NCBI GenBank assembly: GCA_024276465.1
Contig: JAJRXD010000014.1
Coordinates: 1 to 56,870, forward strand
Length of the DNA: 56,870 bases
Source of the DNA: Deltaproteobacteria bacterium
GTDB lineage: Bacteria > Desulfobacterota > WTBG01 > CAIYCZ01 > CAIRTM01
Direction: 5' to 3'
Shown here: positions 54,314 through 56,870 of the stretch, in pieces
Position numbering within the stretch: position 1 is the first letter of the stretch
How the letters are laid out: every line of letters starts with the position of its first letter
Notes under the pieces: generated by a model
What the model saw: the letters and a program-made list of their open reading frames with translations, nothing else
Told to the model about the DNA's origin: nothing
Database searches by the model: none
Translations under genes and position numbers: made by a program

Positions 54314-55357
54314 ATGGACTATTACGGCAAGTTTGTAGCCATTATTATTTTACTTCTTCTTTCAGGTTTCTTTTCCTCTTCTGAGACAGCCTTCTTTTCA
54401 CTTAACAAAGTAAAACTGCGAAGAAGAAAATTCAGAAAAGACCCGGGGTTTAAATATGTCGTAAAGCTGCTGAAAGTTCCTGGCACCTTTCTTACCACAG
54501 TGCTTATTGGAAATGAGATGGTTAACATATCCATTTCTGTTGTTGCGGCAACCCTGGTTTACTCTCTTGCCCGTGATCTGGTAGACGGAAGAATCCTTCC
54601 TTTCTGTTCAATGGCAGTAACTGTTCCTGTGCTTTTACTTTTTGGAGAGATAATACCAAAAACACTGGCTATAAAATTTCCGGAGAAGATAGCCCGTTTT
54701 AATTCCCGTCTGCTGTTTCAATTTTCAATTGCCACAACGCCCCTCAGATATATCCTCAATGCCGCAGCAAAAGTTTTTATCAGGCTGTTTGTGAAAAACA
54801 TGTCAAAATATCCTGTGGATTCAATAAATATTGATGAGGACATTTTCAAGTCAATGATTGAAATCGGGAGCAGAGAGGGGACAATAGAACCTGGCGAGCG
54901 TGATCTTATTCACAGGACATTTCATCTTGATGATATAAAAATTTCTCAGATAATGACCTCCAGGGATAATATTACTGCTCTGCCTGTGAATACCACTGAA
55001 GAGGAGTTTATGAAAATTATTGAGACAGAAAAGTTTTCCCGCTACCCGGTTTACGAAAAAACCATTGACAGTGTTTCCGGTTTTGTTCATGCAAAGGACC
55101 TTCTGAGGCTTAGAAATTCTGTCTGCAGGAAAAAGCACAATTCAGTGGGGTCAATAGTCAGGAAACCGACATTTGTGCTTGAAAGCAGAAATGCCCTCTC
55201 TGTTTTATTGCAGTTTCAGAAAAACAAGAGCCACATGAGCATAGTAACAGACAGTCAGGGGAAAACTGTTGGAATTGTAACTATGGAGGACATTCTTGAA
55301 GAACTTTTCGGGGAAATAAAGGATGAAACCGATATAGAGGATGACAGCAATGTTTGA
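54314..55357 (+). CDS. CNNM/CBS membrane protein (HlyC/CorC type), first copy
   Basis: A 347-aa protein with a four-helix CNNM membrane domain (SGFFSSSETAFFSLNKVKLR, LFGEIIPKTLA) followed by a CBS pair at about residues 205-335 (ISQIMTSRDNITALPV; KTVGIVTMEDILEELFGEI). It lacks the C-terminal CorC_HlyC domain that the next gene keeps. CNNM proteins export or balance magnesium and cobalt. It overlaps the next gene by 8 bp, so the pair is translated together and may form a heteromer. Confidence 0.88.
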   Translation: MDYYGKFVAIIILLLLSGFFSSSETAFFSLNKVKLRRRKFRKDPGFKYVVKLLKVPGTFLTTVLIGNEMVNISISVVAATLVYSLARDLVDGRILPFCSMAVTVPVLLLFGEIIPKTLAIKFPEKIARFNSRLLFQFSIATTPLRYILNAAAKVFIRLFVKNMSKYPVDSINIDEDIFKSMIEIGSREGTIEPGERDLIHRTFHLDDIKISQIMTSRDNITALPVNTTEEEFMKIIETEKFSRYPVYEKTIDSVSGFVHAKDLLRLRNSVCRKKHNSVGSIVRKPTFVLESRNALSVLLQFQKNKSHMSIVTDSQGKTVGIVTMEDILEELFGEIKDETDIEDDSNV

Positions 55358-56612
55358 AATTCTTTTCTGGGTATTTGTTGTTCTGGTATGCATAGCCTGT
55401 GAGGGATTCTTCTCTGGGTCTGAAACAGCCTTTGTTTCCATCGACCGTGTACGCATGAAAGCCCTGACAGATAAAGGCTCTAAAAGGACTGCCCTGACAG
55501 ATGCAGTGCTTGAAAATCCTGAGAAGTTTTTCTCCACTACACTTCTTGGAACCAATATGACTGTGGTCCTGAGCAATGTAATTGTCACCTTTCTGGTAAT
55601 AAAATATCTTGGAGAAAAGTATGAATATCTTCCGATCCTTATCATGACGCCGATTCTTCTTGTTTTTGGCGAGATTGTCCCAAAAACCGTTTTCAGATAT
55701 TATGCTGAAAAAATAGCCGAACATATTATTTTACCTGTAAAAATCATATCCATAATTTTCTATCCCTTTGTTTTAATCCTGTCGTGGCTGACTAAATTTT
55801 TTCTGAAAATTTTTTCTCTTCACGACACCAGATTAAAGCCTCTGACAACAAAAGAGGATCTTGAAAACTACCTGAACATGTGGAATATAAACAGCAACCT
55901 GAAAACAGCTGAAAAAAGGATCATTGAGCGAATATTTGATTTCTCTGAAACCTCTGTTGATGACATTATGATTCCTCTGGTTAATGTAAAAGCAGTTGAT
56001 GTGCGGGACGGAATTGAAAAAGCTGTCAGCCTTGCAAAAAAAACAGGGTTTTCAAGAATCCCGGTATATGCAGACAAATCCCATAATATAATCGGCATTG
56101 TTCATGCATTTGATCTCCTGACAGCACAGGGAAAATCTCAGCACCTTAAAAAAATTATGCGGCCTGCACGCTATGTTCCCGGGTCCATGCCTATTGATGA
56201 GCTTCTAAAGAAGATGAGAACAGAGGGCAACAGCATTGCAGTTGTTGTTGACGAATATGGCGGAACAACCGGCATTGTTACTATTGAGGATATACTTGAG
56301 GAGGTTGTCGGAGAGATATATGATGAATATGACAAGGAAGAACGTCTTGTTGTAAAAATCGGAAAGAACAAATATCTTGTGAATGCACGCATGGAAATAG
56401 ATGAATTAAATGATCAACTGAAACTGAAACTGCCCAGGGGCGATTACGAAACAGTTGCTGGTTTTCTCCTGAAAAGCATGGAAAGGATTCCTGAAACAGG
56501 TGAAACCTTTCAGGTTGACAATATAAAGTTCATAATAAGGCAATCCGACAAACGGTCAATAAAGGAGGTATTACTAATATTTTCTGATTCTCCTGAAAAA
56601 ACAGAGCAGTAA
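55350..56612 (+). CDS. CNNM/CBS/CorC_HlyC membrane protein, second copy
   Basis: A 420-aa paralogue of the preceding gene. CNNM domain ([31 protein letters not shown]), CBS pair ([35 protein letters not shown]), and the C-terminal CorC_HlyC domain ([16 protein letters not shown]). The start at 55350 is preferred because AGAGG precedes it at good distance; ATG at 55341 is also in frame. A weak hairpin follows the gene. Confidence 0.88.
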   Translation: MFEILFWVFVVLVCIACEGFFSGSETAFVSIDRVRMKALTDKGSKRTALTDAVLENPEKFFSTTLLGTNMTVVLSNVIVTFLVIKYLGEKYEYLPILIMTPILLVFGEIVPKTVFRYYAEKIAEHIILPVKIISIIFYPFVLILSWLTKFFLKIFSLHDTRLKPLTTKEDLENYLNMWNINSNLKTAEKRIIERIFDFSETSVDDIMIPLVNVKAVDVRDGIEKAVSLAKKTGFSRIPVYADKSHNIIGIVHAFDLLTAQGKSQHLKKIMRPARYVPGSMPIDELLKKMRTEGNSIAVVVDEYGGTTGIVTIEDILEEVVGEIYDEYDKEERLVVKIGKNKYLVNARMEIDELNDQLKLKLPRGDYETVAGFLLKSMERIPETGETFQVDNIKFIIRQSDKRSIKEVLLIFSDSPEKTEQ

Positions 56613-56655
56613 TGAAGAAGATAAAAATGTTGCTGTAGTATTACTATCCCCCCTT

Positions 56656-56683
56656 AAACTCCTGATGTTAAATACAGGAGTTT
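56656..56683 (+). terminator. Possible terminator after the CNNM pair
   Basis: AAACTCCTG and CAGGAGTTT form a 9-bp stem with a 10-nt loop. The trailing T run is short and followed by CCCC, so efficiency is uncertain. Confidence 0.45.
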
Positions 56684-56749
56684 CCCCAAAAATTTCATAA
56701 CAGATTAAAGATCAGTGATCCTGAGTATTTAAGGATGGTAGCAGATACG

Positions 56750-56780
56750 TACTTTTCTTTGCTTGCTCCAAAGAAAAGTA
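56750..56780. repeat. Palindromic start of a probable dispersed repeat
   Basis: TACTTTTCTTTG and CAAAGAAAAGTA are perfect inverted arms around CTTGCTC. The sequence continues to the window end with AAAGGCACCCTGCACCTTGG-type text that I recognise as a commonly dispersed bacterial repeat. The element runs off the window. Confidence 0.4.
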
Positions 56781-56870
56781 CCAAAAGAAAAGGCACCCTG
56801 CACCTTGGCCTGCGGCTTCCCGGCAAAGAGCATCTTCTGCAGCGGGTCCAAAAACTCGCCACGGCACAAA

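Overview
The window looks like a chromosome segment of a moderately AT-rich, anaerobic, flagellated Gram-negative bacterium, probably a Desulfobacterota (sulfate-reducer type) lineage. This is inferred from selB, fliA, a GAF/sigma-54 activator, M29 and M24 peptidases, several REP-associated tyrosine transposases (RAYTs) and the type III CRISPR content. No rRNA or species marker is present, so the taxonomy is inference.

Layout. 0.5-2.4 kb: RAYT transposase, a damaged MntA/HepT toxin-antitoxin pair, tRNA-Ala(GGC). 2.7-12 kb: HDAC-like deacetylase, a nonsense-interrupted acyl-CoA ligase, sigma-54 activator, Sua5-type protein, SelB, an N6-adenine methyltransferase, RluA-type synthase, HAD phosphatase. 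12.3-15.5 kb: an AT-rich island (DUF2961/GH172-like lipoprotein and a polytopic membrane protein) bracketed by a 36-bp direct repeat. 15.7-27.5 kb: mostly housekeeping genes (DUF4143 ATPase, MBL hydrolase, M29 and M24 peptidases, FliA, LepA, HemW-like, sugar transferase, divergent polysaccharide deacetylase). 27.7-31.1 kb: an EndoQ-like gene with two internal stops, a RAYT cassette with perfect 20-bp inverted ends, and an intact MntA/HepT-like pair.

31.2-53.6 kb is one large type III CRISPR locus. It holds two Cas6 proteins, a complete Csm (III-A) effector whose Cas10 has both HD and GGDD motifs, a VRR-NUC-like nuclease, a CARF-HEPN gene broken by a stop before its RNase motif, a TPR protein, a TPR-fused CRISPR-associated primase-polymerase (CAPP) broken by TGA, cas1, cas2, and an array of seven intact 37-bp repeats. 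The eighth, leader-distal repeat is split by a small inverted-repeat element. Eight REP-type palindromes mark many module joints here and none were seen elsewhere in the window.

Directly beyond the array lies a tightly packed four-gene operon: an RpoE-like sigma factor, a 214-aa cysteine-containing protein, a 353-aa protein and a TPR-CHAT caspase-like peptidase with His and Cys catalytic motifs. This matches the logic of the type III-E 'Craspase' module (CASP-sigma, Csx31, Csx30, Csx29). Here it sits beside a Cas10/Csm system with no Cas7-11 in view. The working hypothesis is an RNA-triggered protease that cleaves a sigma-inhibiting protein and so releases a transcriptional response, driven by a III-A complex. 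This is the most promising previously undescribed arrangement in the window.

54.3-56.6 kb: two CNNM/CBS (CorC/HlyC-type) membrane proteins in tandem. A notable window-wide pattern is six in-frame nonsense codons (three TAA, two TAG, one TGA) in five otherwise continuous genes. They need checking as either sequence error or recent gene decay.
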